Shown: positions 8,332 to 18,873 of the stretch, piece by piece
Layout of the letters: each line of letters begins with the position of its first letter
How positions within the stretch are numbered: the stretch's first letter is position 1
Assembly (NCBI RefSeq): GCF_004761865.1
Contig: NZ_SJDM01000005.1
Location: forward strand, 143,501-207,500
Length of the DNA stretch: 64,000 nt
Origin: Crenalkalicoccus roseus
Lineage (GTDB): Bacteria > Pseudomonadota > Alphaproteobacteria > Acetobacterales > Acetobacteraceae
Direction of reading: 5' to 3'
Notes under the pieces: model-generated
What the model saw: the letters and a program-made list of their open reading frames with translations, nothing else
What the model was told of the DNA's origin: nothing
The model's database searches: none
Program-made: the position numbers and the translations under genes

Positions 8332-9309
8332 ATGAGGCTCTGCATCTTCGGCGCCGGCGCCATCGGCGGCCTCATGGCCGCGAGGCTGGCGCAGAAGGGC
8401 GATGTGGACGTCACCGTCATCGCCCGCGGCCCGCACCTCGCGGCGATGCAGGCGAACGGCCTGAGGCTGCTCGGCGAGGGCGGGGAGATCGTGGTCCGCC
8501 CCCGCGCCGTCGCCAGCGCGGAGGAGGCGGGGCCACAGGACTATGTGGTGGTCACGCTGAAGGCCCATTCCCTGCCCGCCGCGGCGCGGCAGATGCAGCC
8601 GCTGCTCGGGCCGGAGACCGCCATCGTCGCGGCGGTGAACGGCATTCCCTGGTGGTATTTCTACAAGCTGCCGGGACCGTTCGAGGGCCGCCGCGTGAGG
8701 AGCGTGGACCCGGACGGCAGCGTCTGGGACCTGCTGCACCCTTCCCGCGTCATCGGCTGCATCGTCTATCCGGCGGCGGAGGTCACGGCCCCGGGCGTGA
8801 TCGAGCACACCTACGGCGACCGCTTCACCCTCGGCGAGCCGGATGGCAGCCGCAGCGAGCGCGCGAGCCGCCTTTCCGCCGCCCTGGTCGCCGCCGGCTT
8901 CAAGGCTCCCGTGCGGCCCAGGATCCGCGACGAGCTGTGGGTGAAGCTCTGGGGCAACATGGCCTTCAACCCGCTCTCGGCGCTGACCACGGCGACGCTC
9001 GACCTCATCACCGGCGATCCCGAGCTGCGCGCGGTCTGCCGGGAGATGATGCTGGAAGGCCAGGCGGTCGCGGAGCGGCTCGGCGTGCGCTTCGCCATAG
9101 ACGTGGACAAGCGCATCGCCGGCGGCGCCGAGGTGGGGGCGCACAGGACCTCGATGCTGCAGGATCTGGAGCGCGGCCGGCCGATGGAGGTGGACGCGCT
9201 GCTCGGCAGCGTGGTCGAGCTGGCGGAGATGGTGGAGGTGCCGGCGCCGACCTGCCGCACCGTGCTTGCCCTGCTGCGCGCCCGCGCGCGGCTCGCCGGC
9301 TGCTACTGA
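8332..9309 (+). CDS. 2-dehydropantoate 2-reductase-like (ApbA/PanE) oxidoreductase
   Basis: A 325-residue NADP-dependent ketoacid reductase of the ApbA/PanE family. The Rossmann motif FGAGAIGGLMAARLA starts at residue 6, the catalytic lysine is Lys205 in ELWVKLWGNM, and Asn209 and Asn213 follow it. PanE proper reduces ketopantoate in coenzyme A synthesis, but this family has many paralogues with other 2-ketoacid substrates. Pairing with an acyl-CoA ligase rather than panB/panC makes the classical role uncertain. Ribosome binding site GAGGAGGCG. Confidence 0.8.
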   Translation: MRLCIFGAGAIGGLMAARLAQKGDVDVTVIARGPHLAAMQANGLRLLGEGGEIVVRPRAVASAEEAGPQDYVVVTLKAHSLPAAARQMQPLLGPETAIVAAVNGIPWWYFYKLPGPFEGRRVRSVDPDGSVWDLLHPSRVIGCIVYPAAEVTAPGVIEHTYGDRFTLGEPDGSRSERASRLSAALVAAGFKAPVRPRIRDELWVKLWGNMAFNPLSALTTATLDLITGDPELRAVCREMMLEGQAVAERLGVRFAIDVDKRIAGGAEVGAHRTSMLQDLERGRPMEVDALLGSVVELAEMVEVPAPTCRTVLALLRARARLAGCY

Positions 9310-9430
9310 GGCGGCACGGGGCGGGGTTGCCGCTGCCCCCACATGCCCGCATTCTCCCGCCGCCGGCCGAGGGGGAGCCTCGCGGGGCGCGGCCGAAGCG
9401 GCGAAATCCATTCTGCGCGATAAGGGGACC

Positions 9431-10012
9431 ATGATGGTGACGCGTTCGAGCTTCCTTGCTCTCCTGGGCGCGCTGGCGCTTGGCGGCTGCGGCCGGATCA
9501 TGGCGGCCGATCCCGCCAGGCCGAGCGCGACCCTGCCGCCGGATGCGATGACAGGTGCCGGCGACCCGCTGCGCTCGGCCATCGCCGCGACTGCGGCCGA
9601 TTTCAGCAACCCGGCACGGCTGGCCGGGCGGCCGGCGGAGGCGGCGCAGGCCCTGGCGCAGATGGAGTATCTGGCGGTGGAGCTGCCCGGCAATCCGACG
9701 CTGCTCACCGCCATGCCCACCCTACCGGTCCAGCTTGCCGAGGCGCGGCGGGAATGGCGTGCCGCCCTCGGCATCCCGCCCCAGGCGCCGCCGCAGATGG
9801 TGATCGACTCCCTCTACGCCTCGGCGCGCAGCCTTCACGCCGGACGGCGGGAGGAGGCGGCCGCGGCGCTGCCATCCGGCCTGTTCACGCCGGGCGGCGC
9901 CGCGACCCTGGAGCGGCTGGCGGCGCTCCCGCCCCTGCCGCGGACCAACGCCGCCGCCGTGGCCGCCTCGCAGGCCGAGCGTCAGGGACTCGAGTTCAGG
10001 CCCGCCCTCTGA
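9431..10012 (+). CDS. Putative lipoprotein, first of a tandem paralogous pair
   Basis: A 193-residue protein of unknown function. It has a type II signal peptide, LLGALALGGC with the lipidated Cys20, so it should be anchored in a membrane facing the periplasm. The body contains DPLRSAIAATAADF and the block LAGRPAEAAQALAQMEYLAV, both almost repeated in the next gene. The rest is alanine-rich and predicted mostly helical. Start: ATGATG at 9431 with AAGGGGA just upstream. Its stop overlaps the next start as TGATG. I recognise no characterised family. Confidence 0.8.
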   Translation: MMVTRSSFLALLGALALGGCGRIMAADPARPSATLPPDAMTGAGDPLRSAIAATAADFSNPARLAGRPAEAAQALAQMEYLAVELPGNPTLLTAMPTLPVQLAEARREWRAALGIPPQAPPQMVIDSLYASARSLHAGRREEAAAALPSGLFTPGGAATLERLAALPPLPRTNAAAVAASQAERQGLEFRPAL

Positions 10013-10644
10013 TGCGTCGGCGCGGGCTGCCGCTGCTCCTCCTGCTTGCCGCGGCAGGCTGCGCCGAGATGACGCGGCCACCGCCCCCGCCACCGCCCGC
10101 CGGGCTCGTGGGAGTCGCGCCGGATCCGCTGCGGGCAGCGCTGTCCGCCACCGCCGCGGCCTTCGCCGAGGCCGGCGCCGGTCTGGCCGGCCGCCCGGCC
10201 GAGGCGGCGCAGGCGGTGGCGCAGCTCGAATACCTTGCCGCGACCCTGCCGGAGGAGCCTCGCCACCGCTTCGTCGCCGAGAGGGCCGGGCAGGATCTGC
10301 TCCTGGCACGGCAGGAGGTGCGCGACGCGCTCGGGGTGGCCGAGGAGGCGCAGCCGATGGCGGTGGTGCGCGCGCTGCTCGCCGCCGCGGCGGCGCTGCG
10401 GGCGGGGGATGGCGCGGCCGCCGCCCGTGCCCTGCCGTCGCCGATGTTCCGGCCCGGTGGCGAGGCGAGCGTGCGCCGCCTCGGCCTGCTCGGGCCGCTG
10501 CCCCAGGCAGGGCTTGCCACGGCGGCCGCAGCGCAGGCCCTGGCGCGGGCGGACGCCATGGGCCTCGCCGACCGGGCGCGCCTGCCGGAGGTGACGCTCG
10601 GCGTCGGCACCGTCACCACGGCGCCGGCCGGCCTCGGCTACTGA
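10012..10644 (+). CDS. Putative lipoprotein, second of a tandem paralogous pair
   Basis: A 210-residue protein of unknown function with a type II signal peptide (LLLAAAGC, lipidated Cys17), then a run of eight prolines. The globular part matches the preceding protein: DPLRAALSATAAAF and LAGRPAEAAQAVAQLEYLAA, followed by a similarly spaced FRPGGEASVRRLGLLGPLP, which parallels FTPGGAATLERLAALPPLP upstream. The pair looks like a local gene duplication with translational coupling through a one-base TGATG overlap. Probably both sit in the same envelope location. Confidence 0.8.
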   Translation: MRRRGLPLLLLLAAAGCAEMTRPPPPPPPAGLVGVAPDPLRAALSATAAAFAEAGAGLAGRPAEAAQAVAQLEYLAATLPEEPRHRFVAERAGQDLLLARQEVRDALGVAEEAQPMAVVRALLAAAAALRAGDGAAAARALPSPMFRPGGEASVRRLGLLGPLPQAGLATAAAAQALARADAMGLADRARLPEVTLGVGTVTTAPAGLGY

Positions 10645-10713
10645 TACCGGCTGCGGCCTGCGGCCCGCCGCCAATGCGGCGAGCCGAGCGAAGCGCTGGC
10701 GCCGGGACGCGAC

Positions 10714-10750
10714 GTGGGAGGCTCCGCCTCACGGGCCCGCCGTCCGGCGG
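10714..10750. terminator. Hairpins in the convergent region between lipoprotein pair and phaC
   Basis: Two short stem-loops, GAGGC-TCC-GCCTC (10718-10730) and CCGCCG-TC-CGGCGG (10737-10750), lie between the plus-strand lipoprotein stop (10644) and the phaC stop (10760, minus). There is no T-run, so if this ends transcription it is not a canonical intrinsic terminator. Confidence 0.35.
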
Positions 10751-10759
10751 CTTCGTGCC

Positions 10760-12562
10760 TCAATCCGTCGCCATCACCCTGACATAGCTGCCGGGCGCGT
10801 CCTCGATCGGGGTCAGGCCGCCATCGCCGGGGATGCGGGCAGGCACGCGCTCGGGTGCGAGGGCGGAGACCCAGCGCTGCCAGTCCGGCCACCAGGAGCC
10901 CGCGATCTCCGTCGCGCCGCGGAACCACTCCTCGGGGTCGGGCGGCAGGGCCTCGTTCACCCAGTAGCTGTACTTCCCGCTCTCGGGAGGGTTGACCACG
11001 CCCGCGATGTGGCCGGAGGCGGCGAGGACGAAGCGCACCGGCCCGGCGTAGATCTGCGTGGCGCGGTAGGTGCTCTTCCAGGGCGCGATGTGGTCCTCCC
11101 GCGTCGAGATCAGGTAGCTCGGCACCTTGATCTTGCGCAGGTCTATCTTCACGCCCAGCAGCTCGATCGCGCCCGGCTTCACCAGGTCGTTCTGCTGGTA
11201 CATGCGGCGCAGGTAGAAGCTGTGCATCCGTGCCGGCATGCGCGTGGAGTCGTCGTTCCAGTAGAGCAGGTCGAAGGGGAAGGGCTCCTGCCCCAGGAGG
11301 TAGTTGTTGACGACGAAAGACCAGATCAGGTCGTTGGCGCGCAGCATGTTGAAGGTGGTCGCCATCTCCGCCCCCTCCAGGTAGCCGCGCTTCTGCATCC
11401 TCTCCTCGAGGGCGCGGAGCTGCTCCTCGTCTATGAAGACGCCGAGCTCCCCGGCCTCCTCGAAGTCCACCATGGTGACGAAGTAGGTGGCGGAGCGGAT
11501 GCGGTTGTCCCGCTTCGCCGCCATGTGGGCCAGCGTCGTCGCCAGCAGCGTGCCGCCGAGGCAGTAGCCGATGGCGTTCACCTGCCGCTCCCCGGTCGCC
11601 TTCTCGATGGCGTCGAGGGCGTCGTAGACGCCTTCCTTCATGTAGTCGTCGAAGCCCTTCTCGGCCAGCCGCGCGTCCGGGTTCACCCAGGAGACCATGA
11701 ACACGGTGTGGCCCTGCTCGACGGCCCAGCGCACGAAGGAATTCCGCGGCCGGAGGTCCAGGATGTAGAACTTGTTGATCCAGGGCGGGAAGATGACCAG
11801 CGGGCGCTTCAGCACCGTCTCGGTGCTCGGGTTGTACTGGATGAGCTGCATCAGGTCGTTCTGGTACACGACCTTGCCCGGCGTGACGGCGATGTTCTCC
11901 CCCACCTTGAACTTGCTGTCGTCGGTCATGCGGATGCGGAGCTGGCCCTTGCCGCGCTCCAGGTCCGCCAGCAGGTTGGAGAGGCCCTTCAGCAGGTTCT
12001 CACCCCCGGTCTCCGCCGTCTTGCGCAGCACCTCGGGGTTGGTGAGCAGGAAGTTGGACGGGCTCATCGCATCCACGAACTGGCGCGTGTAGAAATCCAC
12101 CTTCTGCGCCGTCTTGGGATCGAGGCCATCCACCCCACTGACCACGTTCTGGAAGTAGCGGGCGGAGAGCAGGTAGGACTGCTTGATGAAGTCGAACACC
12201 TCGTTCTCGCGCCAGGCCTCGTCCTTGAAGCGCCGGTCGCGCGGATCCTCGGCGATCACGGGTTCGACCTGCGCGCCCATCATCCGCCGGGCGGTGTTCT
12301 GCCAGAGCGTGAGGTAGTCCTGCCAGAAGCCGATCTGCGCCTGCATCAGCCGCGCCGGGTCGCTCATCAGCCGCGTGGTCATCTCGAGGAAGGCGCCCCC
12401 GATGTTCAGGGGATCCATGTCGCTGCCCTGCTCGGCCTGGCGCTTCAGGAAGTCGTTGACGATGCGCTGTCCCCGCTCGGCGACCTCCGCCATGGTGCGG
12501 GTGACGAGGCCCGGATCGGGGAGCCGGAAATGGGTGGGGTCGGGCGGGCTGTTGTCGGCCAT
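10760..12562 (-). CDS. phaC: Class I poly(3-hydroxyalkanoate) synthase
   Basis: A 600-residue PHA synthase that polymerises (R)-3-hydroxyacyl-CoA at the surface of storage granules. The lipase-like box is GYCLGG with nucleophile Cys334; Asp490 (STREDHIAPW) and His518 (SGHIAGVVNPP) complete the triad. Length and the N-terminal helical region fit class I. The ATG at 12562 (MADNSPPDP) was preferred to an upstream start because AAAGGGACG precedes it and the extra residues are low-complexity. No phaA, phaB or phasin gene is adjacent. The gene diverges from a Pro-rich lipoprotein. Confidence 0.95.
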   Translation of the reverse strand: MADNSPPDPTHFRLPDPGLVTRTMAEVAERGQRIVNDFLKRQAEQGSDMDPLNIGGAFLEMTTRLMSDPARLMQAQIGFWQDYLTLWQNTARRMMGAQVEPVIAEDPRDRRFKDEAWRENEVFDFIKQSYLLSARYFQNVVSGVDGLDPKTAQKVDFYTRQFVDAMSPSNFLLTNPEVLRKTAETGGENLLKGLSNLLADLERGKGQLRIRMTDDSKFKVGENIAVTPGKVVYQNDLMQLIQYNPSTETVLKRPLVIFPPWINKFYILDLRPRNSFVRWAVEQGHTVFMVSWVNPDARLAEKGFDDYMKEGVYDALDAIEKATGERQVNAIGYCLGGTLLATTLAHMAAKRDNRIRSATYFVTMVDFEEAGELGVFIDEEQLRALEERMQKRGYLEGAEMATTFNMLRANDLIWSFVVNNYLLGQEPFPFDLLYWNDDSTRMPARMHSFYLRRMYQQNDLVKPGAIELLGVKIDLRKIKVPSYLISTREDHIAPWKSTYRATQIYAGPVRFVLAASGHIAGVVNPPESGKYSYWVNEALPPDPEEWFRGATEIAGSWWPDWQRWVSALAPERVPARIPGDGGLTPIEDAPGSYVRVMATD

Positions 12563-12731
12563 GCGGCGTCCCTTTCGCGCTGCGCGCGCTCCTTCTGCCT
12601 GCTGCGCCAGCGGGCGCTTTCCTCCGCGGCTTCCTCCCAACGCCGATCGGGCTGCCGCGTTGGCACCGCGCGATCTTTCGGGGCGGCGGCTTCCGGGCTA
12701 ACCCTGCGCGGACGGGAAAGGATGCCGGAAC

Positions 12732-13364
12732 ATGGGCTGGAAGCGCCTGATGGGCAGGGCAGGACTCCTCGGCCGGCACCGTAAAGAGCGGACGGGGGGC
12801 GATCAAGCGGCCCTCGCCGTGCTGCTCTGTCTGGCGCTGGGCGGCTGCGCGGTGCCGCGGGAGGTGAACCCGGTCTGGATCGCGCGCGAGGTCACCGGCC
12901 TCACGGATCGCGAGCGCCCGCCACCGCCGGGCCTTGATCGGCCCTTCCCGAACCTGGCCAGCGTGCCGCCCCGCCCCGAGCCACCTCCTGCCGCGGTACG
13001 CGAGGGGATCACCGCCGGGCTTGCCGCCGACCGGGCCGGCGCTCGGGATCCGCTGGCGCTCGGAACGGCGTTGGGCGGCAGGGGCGCCGCGGCCGCGGTA
13101 CCCGGCTTTCCGCCGGTTCCGGCTCGGCCACCACCGCCCCCCGCCCTGGCTGCGGCGCCGCGGGTGCCCTGGACCGACGCGCCGGCGCCGCGCCACGGCC
13201 CCGAGCCGGTGCGGGCCACGCCCGGCGAGGCGCCGCCCGAACCCCTGCCGGAGCCGGGCGCGGAGCCCGCGCCGCCGCCGCCTGAACTGCTCGCTCCGCT
13301 ACCGGGTGCCGCGCCGCCGCCGCCACCGCCGGCGGAGCTGCTCGCGCCGCCTCGCACCCGCTGA
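12732..13364 (+). CDS. Proline-rich putative lipoprotein
   Basis: A 210-residue protein of unknown function. A hydrophobic stretch ends in CLALGGC (Cys39), a likely lipobox, but it follows an unusually long charged N-terminus, so the true start may be internal. After the cysteine come NPVWIAREVTGL and PFPNLASVPPRPEPPP; this 'pNLasVPpRP' motif is familiar from small lipoproteins of Rhodospirillales (recollection, not checked). The C-terminal half is mostly Pro and Ala with repeated PPPELLAPLP / PPPAELLAPP units and is probably disordered. It may span part of the periplasm. Confidence 0.65.
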   Translation: MGWKRLMGRAGLLGRHRKERTGGDQAALAVLLCLALGGCAVPREVNPVWIAREVTGLTDRERPPPPGLDRPFPNLASVPPRPEPPPAAVREGITAGLAADRAGARDPLALGTALGGRGAAAAVPGFPPVPARPPPPPALAAAPRVPWTDAPAPRHGPEPVRATPGEAPPEPLPEPGAEPAPPPPELLAPLPGAAPPPPPPAELLAPPRTR

Positions 13365-13425
13365 GCGGCTCGGCTATACGGAACGGCCCGCCGCCCGGCG
13401 GGCCACGCATGATCGGATCCGCGCC

Positions 13426-14646
13426 ATGACCGAGGAATTCCACCGCATCCGGCGCCTGCCGCCCTACGTCTTCGCCGAGGTGAATGCCGCCAAGGCGCGG
13501 GCGCGCGCGGCCGGGGAGGACATCGTGGACCTCGGCATGGGCAACCCGGACAGCCCGACGCCGCCGCACATCGTCGCCAAGCTGGTCGAGGCGGTGCAGG
13601 ACCCGCGCACCCACCGCTACTCCATGTCCAAGGGCATTCCCGGGCTGCGCCGGGCGCTGGCGGGCTACTACGCCCGCCGCTTCGGGGTGGCGCTCGATCC
13701 GGAGACGGAGGTGGTCGCCACCCTCGGCAGCAAGGAGGGGCTGGCCAACCTCGCCCAGGCCATCGCCTCGCCCGGCGACACCATCCTGGTGCCCAACCCG
13801 TCCTATCCGATCCACCAGTTCGGCTTCATCATCGCCGGCGCTTCGGTGCGCTCCATCCCCTACACGCCGGACGAGGAAATGCTGCGGGCGATGGACCGGG
13901 CGGTGCGGCATTCCGTGCCGAAGCCGACCGCCGTGATCGTCAACTTCCCCTCCAACCCGACGGCGCTGCTCGCCGATCTCGACTTCTACCGCGAGCTGGT
14001 CGCCTTCTGCCGCCGGCACGGGCTGTTCATCCTCTCCGACCTCGCCTATGCCGAGCTCTACTTCGGCGACAAGGTACCGCCCTCGGTGCTCGAGGTGCCT
14101 GGGGCGAAGGATGTGGCGGTCGAGTTCACCTCCATGTCCAAGACCTACAACATGCCGGGCTGGCGCATCGGCTTCGCCGCCGGCAATCCGCGGCTGATCG
14201 CGGCGCTGGCGCGGGTGAAGTCCTACCTCGACTACGGCGCCTTCACCCCGATCCAGGTCGCCGCCGCCGCCGCGCTGAACGGGCCGCAGGACAGCATCGA
14301 GGAGATGCGCCGCCTCTATCGCGAGCGGCGGGACCTGCTGGTGAAGGGGTTGCGCGCCGCCGGGTGGGAGGTACCCTCGCCGGAAGGCTCGATGTTCGTC
14401 TGGGCGCCGATCCCGGAGCGGTTCCGCGACCTCGGCAGCGTGGAGTTCAGCAAGCTGCTGCTCGCCAGGGCCAAGGTCGCCGTCGCGCCCGGCCTCGGCT
14501 TCGGCGAGCATGGCGACGGGCATGTGCGCATCGCGCTGGTCGAGAACGCGCACCGCATCCGGCAGGCGCTGCGCGGCATCCGCGCCTTCCTGCAGGGCGA
14601 CAATCTGGGGCCCGCCCTCGCCGAGAAGGAGCTCGCCAAGGCATGA
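13426..14646 (+). CDS. Fold-type I PLP aminotransferase (AlaC/DapL-like)
   Basis: A 406-residue pyridoxal-phosphate aminotransferase. The Schiff-base lysine is Lys239 in SMSKTYNMPGWRIGF; the cofactor-binding Asn and Asp occur in NFPSNPTA (173-180) and SDLAYAELYF. The N-terminal part contains GMGNPDSPTPPHIV. Proteins of this type upstream of hom in alphaproteobacteria are annotated as alanine transaminase or LL-diaminopimelate aminotransferase; the alanine/glutamate-pyruvate role is more likely because these bacteria usually use the succinylase lysine route (inference). The ATG at 13426 starts the conserved core. It overlaps hom by ATGA. Confidence 0.88.
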   Translation: MTEEFHRIRRLPPYVFAEVNAAKARARAAGEDIVDLGMGNPDSPTPPHIVAKLVEAVQDPRTHRYSMSKGIPGLRRALAGYYARRFGVALDPETEVVATLGSKEGLANLAQAIASPGDTILVPNPSYPIHQFGFIIAGASVRSIPYTPDEEMLRAMDRAVRHSVPKPTAVIVNFPSNPTALLADLDFYRELVAFCRRHGLFILSDLAYAELYFGDKVPPSVLEVPGAKDVAVEFTSMSKTYNMPGWRIGFAAGNPRLIAALARVKSYLDYGAFTPIQVAAAAALNGPQDSIEEMRRLYRERRDLLVKGLRAAGWEVPSPEGSMFVWAPIPERFRDLGSVEFSKLLLARAKVAVAPGLGFGEHGDGHVRIALVENAHRIRQALRGIRAFLQGDNLGPALAEKELAKA

Positions 14647-15935
14647 CCCGCCCGCTTGCCGTCGCGCTCGCCGGCCTCGGCACGGTCGGCATCGGCGTGC
14701 TGAGGCTGCTGCGCGACAATGCGGAGCTGGTCGCGGCGCGCGCCGGGCGGCCGATCGCCGTCACCGCTGTCTCGGCGCGGGACCGCGCCCGCGACCGCGG
14801 CGTCAGCCTCTCCGGCCTGCGCTGGTACGACGATCCGGTGGCGCTCGCCGCCGATCCCAAGGTGGACGTGGTGGTCGAGCTGATCGGCGGCAGCGAGGGG
14901 CCGGCGCGTGCGCTGGTGGAGCGGGCGCTCGCCGCCGGCAAGCCGGTGGTCACCGCCAACAAGGCGCTGCTTGCGGTGCACGGCGCGGCGATCGCCGAGC
15001 TGGCCGAACGCCATGGCGCGCCGCTCGGCTTCGAGGCCGCAGTCGCCGGCGGCATCCCCGCCATCAAGGCGATCCGCGAGGGGCTCGCCGCCAACCGGCT
15101 GCACCGGGTGGCCGGCATCCTCAACGGCACCTGCAACTACATCCTGACCACCATGCGCACCGAGCGGCGGGAGTTCGGCGAGGTGCTGGCTGAGGCGCAG
15201 AAGCTCGGCTACGCCGAGGCCGATCCCTCCTTCGACATCGACGGCGTGGATGCCGCGCACAAGCTGGCGATCCTCGCCGCCCTTGCCTTCGGCCGGCCGG
15301 TGGAGTTCGGCGCCGTGCATGTCGAGGGCATCCGCGAGGTCACCGCCCTCGACATCGCGCTGGCCGAGGAACTCGGCTACCGCATCAAGCTGCTCGGCAT
15401 CGCCAAGCGCGAGGAGGCGGGCATCTCGACCCGCGTGCACCCCTGCATGGTGCCGGCCTCGGCGCCCATCGCCCGGGTGGACGGCGTGTTCAACGCCGTG
15501 GTGGCGGAGGGCGACTTCGTCGGCCGGGTGGTGCTGGAGGGGCGCGGCGCCGGCGCCGGACCGACCGCGAGCGCGGTGGTGGCCGATCTGATCGACCTCG
15601 CCCGTGGGCGGCACACGCCGGTCTGGGGCGCGGGCAACGGGGCGCTCGACCCGTCGCCGGCCCTGCCGATGGACCGGCACGTGGGGGCCTACTACCTGCG
15701 GCTGATGGTGGTGGACCGGCCGGGGGTGATCGCCGACGTCACCGGCGTGCTGCGCGACCATGCGATCAGCCTCGAATCCATGCTGCAGCGCGGCCGCGCG
15801 CCGGGCGAGGCGGTGCCGGTGGTGCTGGTCACCCATGATTGCGAGGAGGCGGCGATGCGCGCCGCGCTGGCGCGCATCGAGGCGCTGGAGGCGGTGCTGG
15901 AGAAGCCGGCGCTGATCCGCATCGAGCCGCTGTGA
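14643..15935 (+). CDS. hom: Homoserine dehydrogenase
   Basis: A 430-residue enzyme that reduces aspartate semialdehyde to homoserine, the branch to threonine and methionine. NAD(P) loop GLGTVGIGVL (11-20); catalytic region with VTANKALLAVHG, GGIPAIKAI, LNGTCNYILT and DPSFDIDGVDAAHKLAIL; C-terminal ACT domain from about residue 350 (MVVDRPGVIADVTGVL), the usual site for threonine feedback. Monofunctional, without a kinase domain; the aspartate kinase is encoded separately at 50692. Translationally coupled to the aminotransferase by a 4-base overlap. Confidence 0.96.
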   Translation: MTRPLAVALAGLGTVGIGVLRLLRDNAELVAARAGRPIAVTAVSARDRARDRGVSLSGLRWYDDPVALAADPKVDVVVELIGGSEGPARALVERALAAGKPVVTANKALLAVHGAAIAELAERHGAPLGFEAAVAGGIPAIKAIREGLAANRLHRVAGILNGTCNYILTTMRTERREFGEVLAEAQKLGYAEADPSFDIDGVDAAHKLAILAALAFGRPVEFGAVHVEGIREVTALDIALAEELGYRIKLLGIAKREEAGISTRVHPCMVPASAPIARVDGVFNAVVAEGDFVGRVVLEGRGAGAGPTASAVVADLIDLARGRHTPVWGAGNGALDPSPALPMDRHVGAYYLRLMVVDRPGVIADVTGVLRDHAISLESMLQRGRAPGEAVPVVLVTHDCEEAAMRAALARIEALEAVLEKPALIRIEPL

Positions 15936-16003
15936 GGCGCCCCCGCCGCTTCCGCGACGCGGCGGCGGCGGTGTAGTCTGGCGTCCGACGGACGGAGGCA
16001 GCG

Positions 16004-16999
16004 ATGGCGGAGTTCGACCCCAAATCGGGCATGGTGATGGACCGCAACCTGGCGCTGGAGCTGGTGCGGGTCACCGAGGCCGCGGCGCTGGCGGCGAGCC
16101 GCTGGATGGGGCGCGGCGACAAGAACGCGGCCGACGGCGCCGCCGTGGAGGCGATGCGCAAGGCTTTCGACACGGTGCAGATCTCCGGCACCGTGGTGAT
16201 CGGCGAGGGCGAGATGGACGAGGCGCCGATGCTCTACATCGGCGAGAAGGTCGGCGCCGGCGGGCCGGAGGCGGACATCGCCGTGGACCCGCTGGAGGGC
16301 ACCTCCATCACCGCCAAGGGCGGGCCGAACGCCATGGCGGTGGTGGCGCTCGCGCCCCGCGGCGGCTTCCTGCACGCGCCCGACATCTACATGGACAAGA
16401 TCGCGGTCGGCCCCAACCTGCCCGAGGGCGTGGTGGACCTCGACGAGACAGTGGAGCGCAACCTGCGAGAGCTGGCCAAGGCGAAGAAGCGCGACGTCTC
16501 CGACCTCGTCGTCTGCATCCTCGATCGCGACCGGCACAAGGAGCTGATCAAGCAATGCCGCGCCGCTGGTGCGCGCATCATGCTGATCCCGGACGGCGAC
16601 GTGGCCGGCGTGGTCGCCACCACACAGCCCGACACTGGCGTGGATATCTATCTCGGCTCCGGCGGCGCGCCGGAGGGCGTGCTCGCCGCCGCGGCGCTGC
16701 GCTGCACGGGCGGGCAGATGCAGGGCCGGCTGCTGTTCGAGAACGAGGATCAGATCGCGCGCGCGCGCGACATGGGCATCGCCGACCCGAAGCGCAAGTA
16801 CGGCCTGCTCGACATGGCGAAGGGAGAGGTGATGTTCGCCGCCACCGGCGTGACCGGCGGGCCGATGCTGAGCGGCGTGCGCCGCTTCGGCAACGGCGCG
16901 CGGACCCATTCCATCGTCATGCGCTCCAAATCCGGCACCGTCCGCTACATCGAGGCGCACCACAACTTCACGCTGAAGCCGGCCGCCTTTGTCGCCTGA
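16004..16999 (+). CDS. glpX: Class II fructose-1,6-bisphosphatase
   Basis: A 331-residue GlpX-type phosphatase that converts fructose 1,6-bisphosphate to fructose 6-phosphate in gluconeogenesis (and can act on sedoheptulose bisphosphate in some relatives). Metal-binding motifs are GEGEMDEAPMLY (67-78) and DIAVDPLEGTS (91-101); VCILDRDRH and GSGGAPEGVLAAAAL are also typical. It begins 68 bases after hom with GACGGAGGCAG as ribosome binding site and is followed closely by recJ, the standard hom-glpX-recJ order in alphaproteobacteria. Confidence 0.95.
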   Translation: MAEFDPKSGMVMDRNLALELVRVTEAAALAASRWMGRGDKNAADGAAVEAMRKAFDTVQISGTVVIGEGEMDEAPMLYIGEKVGAGGPEADIAVDPLEGTSITAKGGPNAMAVVALAPRGGFLHAPDIYMDKIAVGPNLPEGVVDLDETVERNLRELAKAKKRDVSDLVVCILDRDRHKELIKQCRAAGARIMLIPDGDVAGVVATTQPDTGVDIYLGSGGAPEGVLAAAALRCTGGQMQGRLLFENEDQIARARDMGIADPKRKYGLLDMAKGEVMFAATGVTGGPMLSGVRRFGNGARTHSIVMRSKSGTVRYIEAHHNFTLKPAAFVA

Positions 17000-17006
17000 T
17001 GCGCTG

Positions 17007-18800
<1,794 letters not shown>

Positions 18801-18873
18801 TCCCGGCGCGCCGCGGGCTTGCCGCGCCGCCGGCGCGCGGGCAGTGTGCGCGCCTTCGGGCAGGGAGGGCGTG

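Noticed and set aside
12000..13196. Minus-strand frame of about 400 codons spanning the phaC start
   Set aside because: Arg/Gly/Pro-rich shadow frame overlapping phaC in another phase, no recognisable motif.
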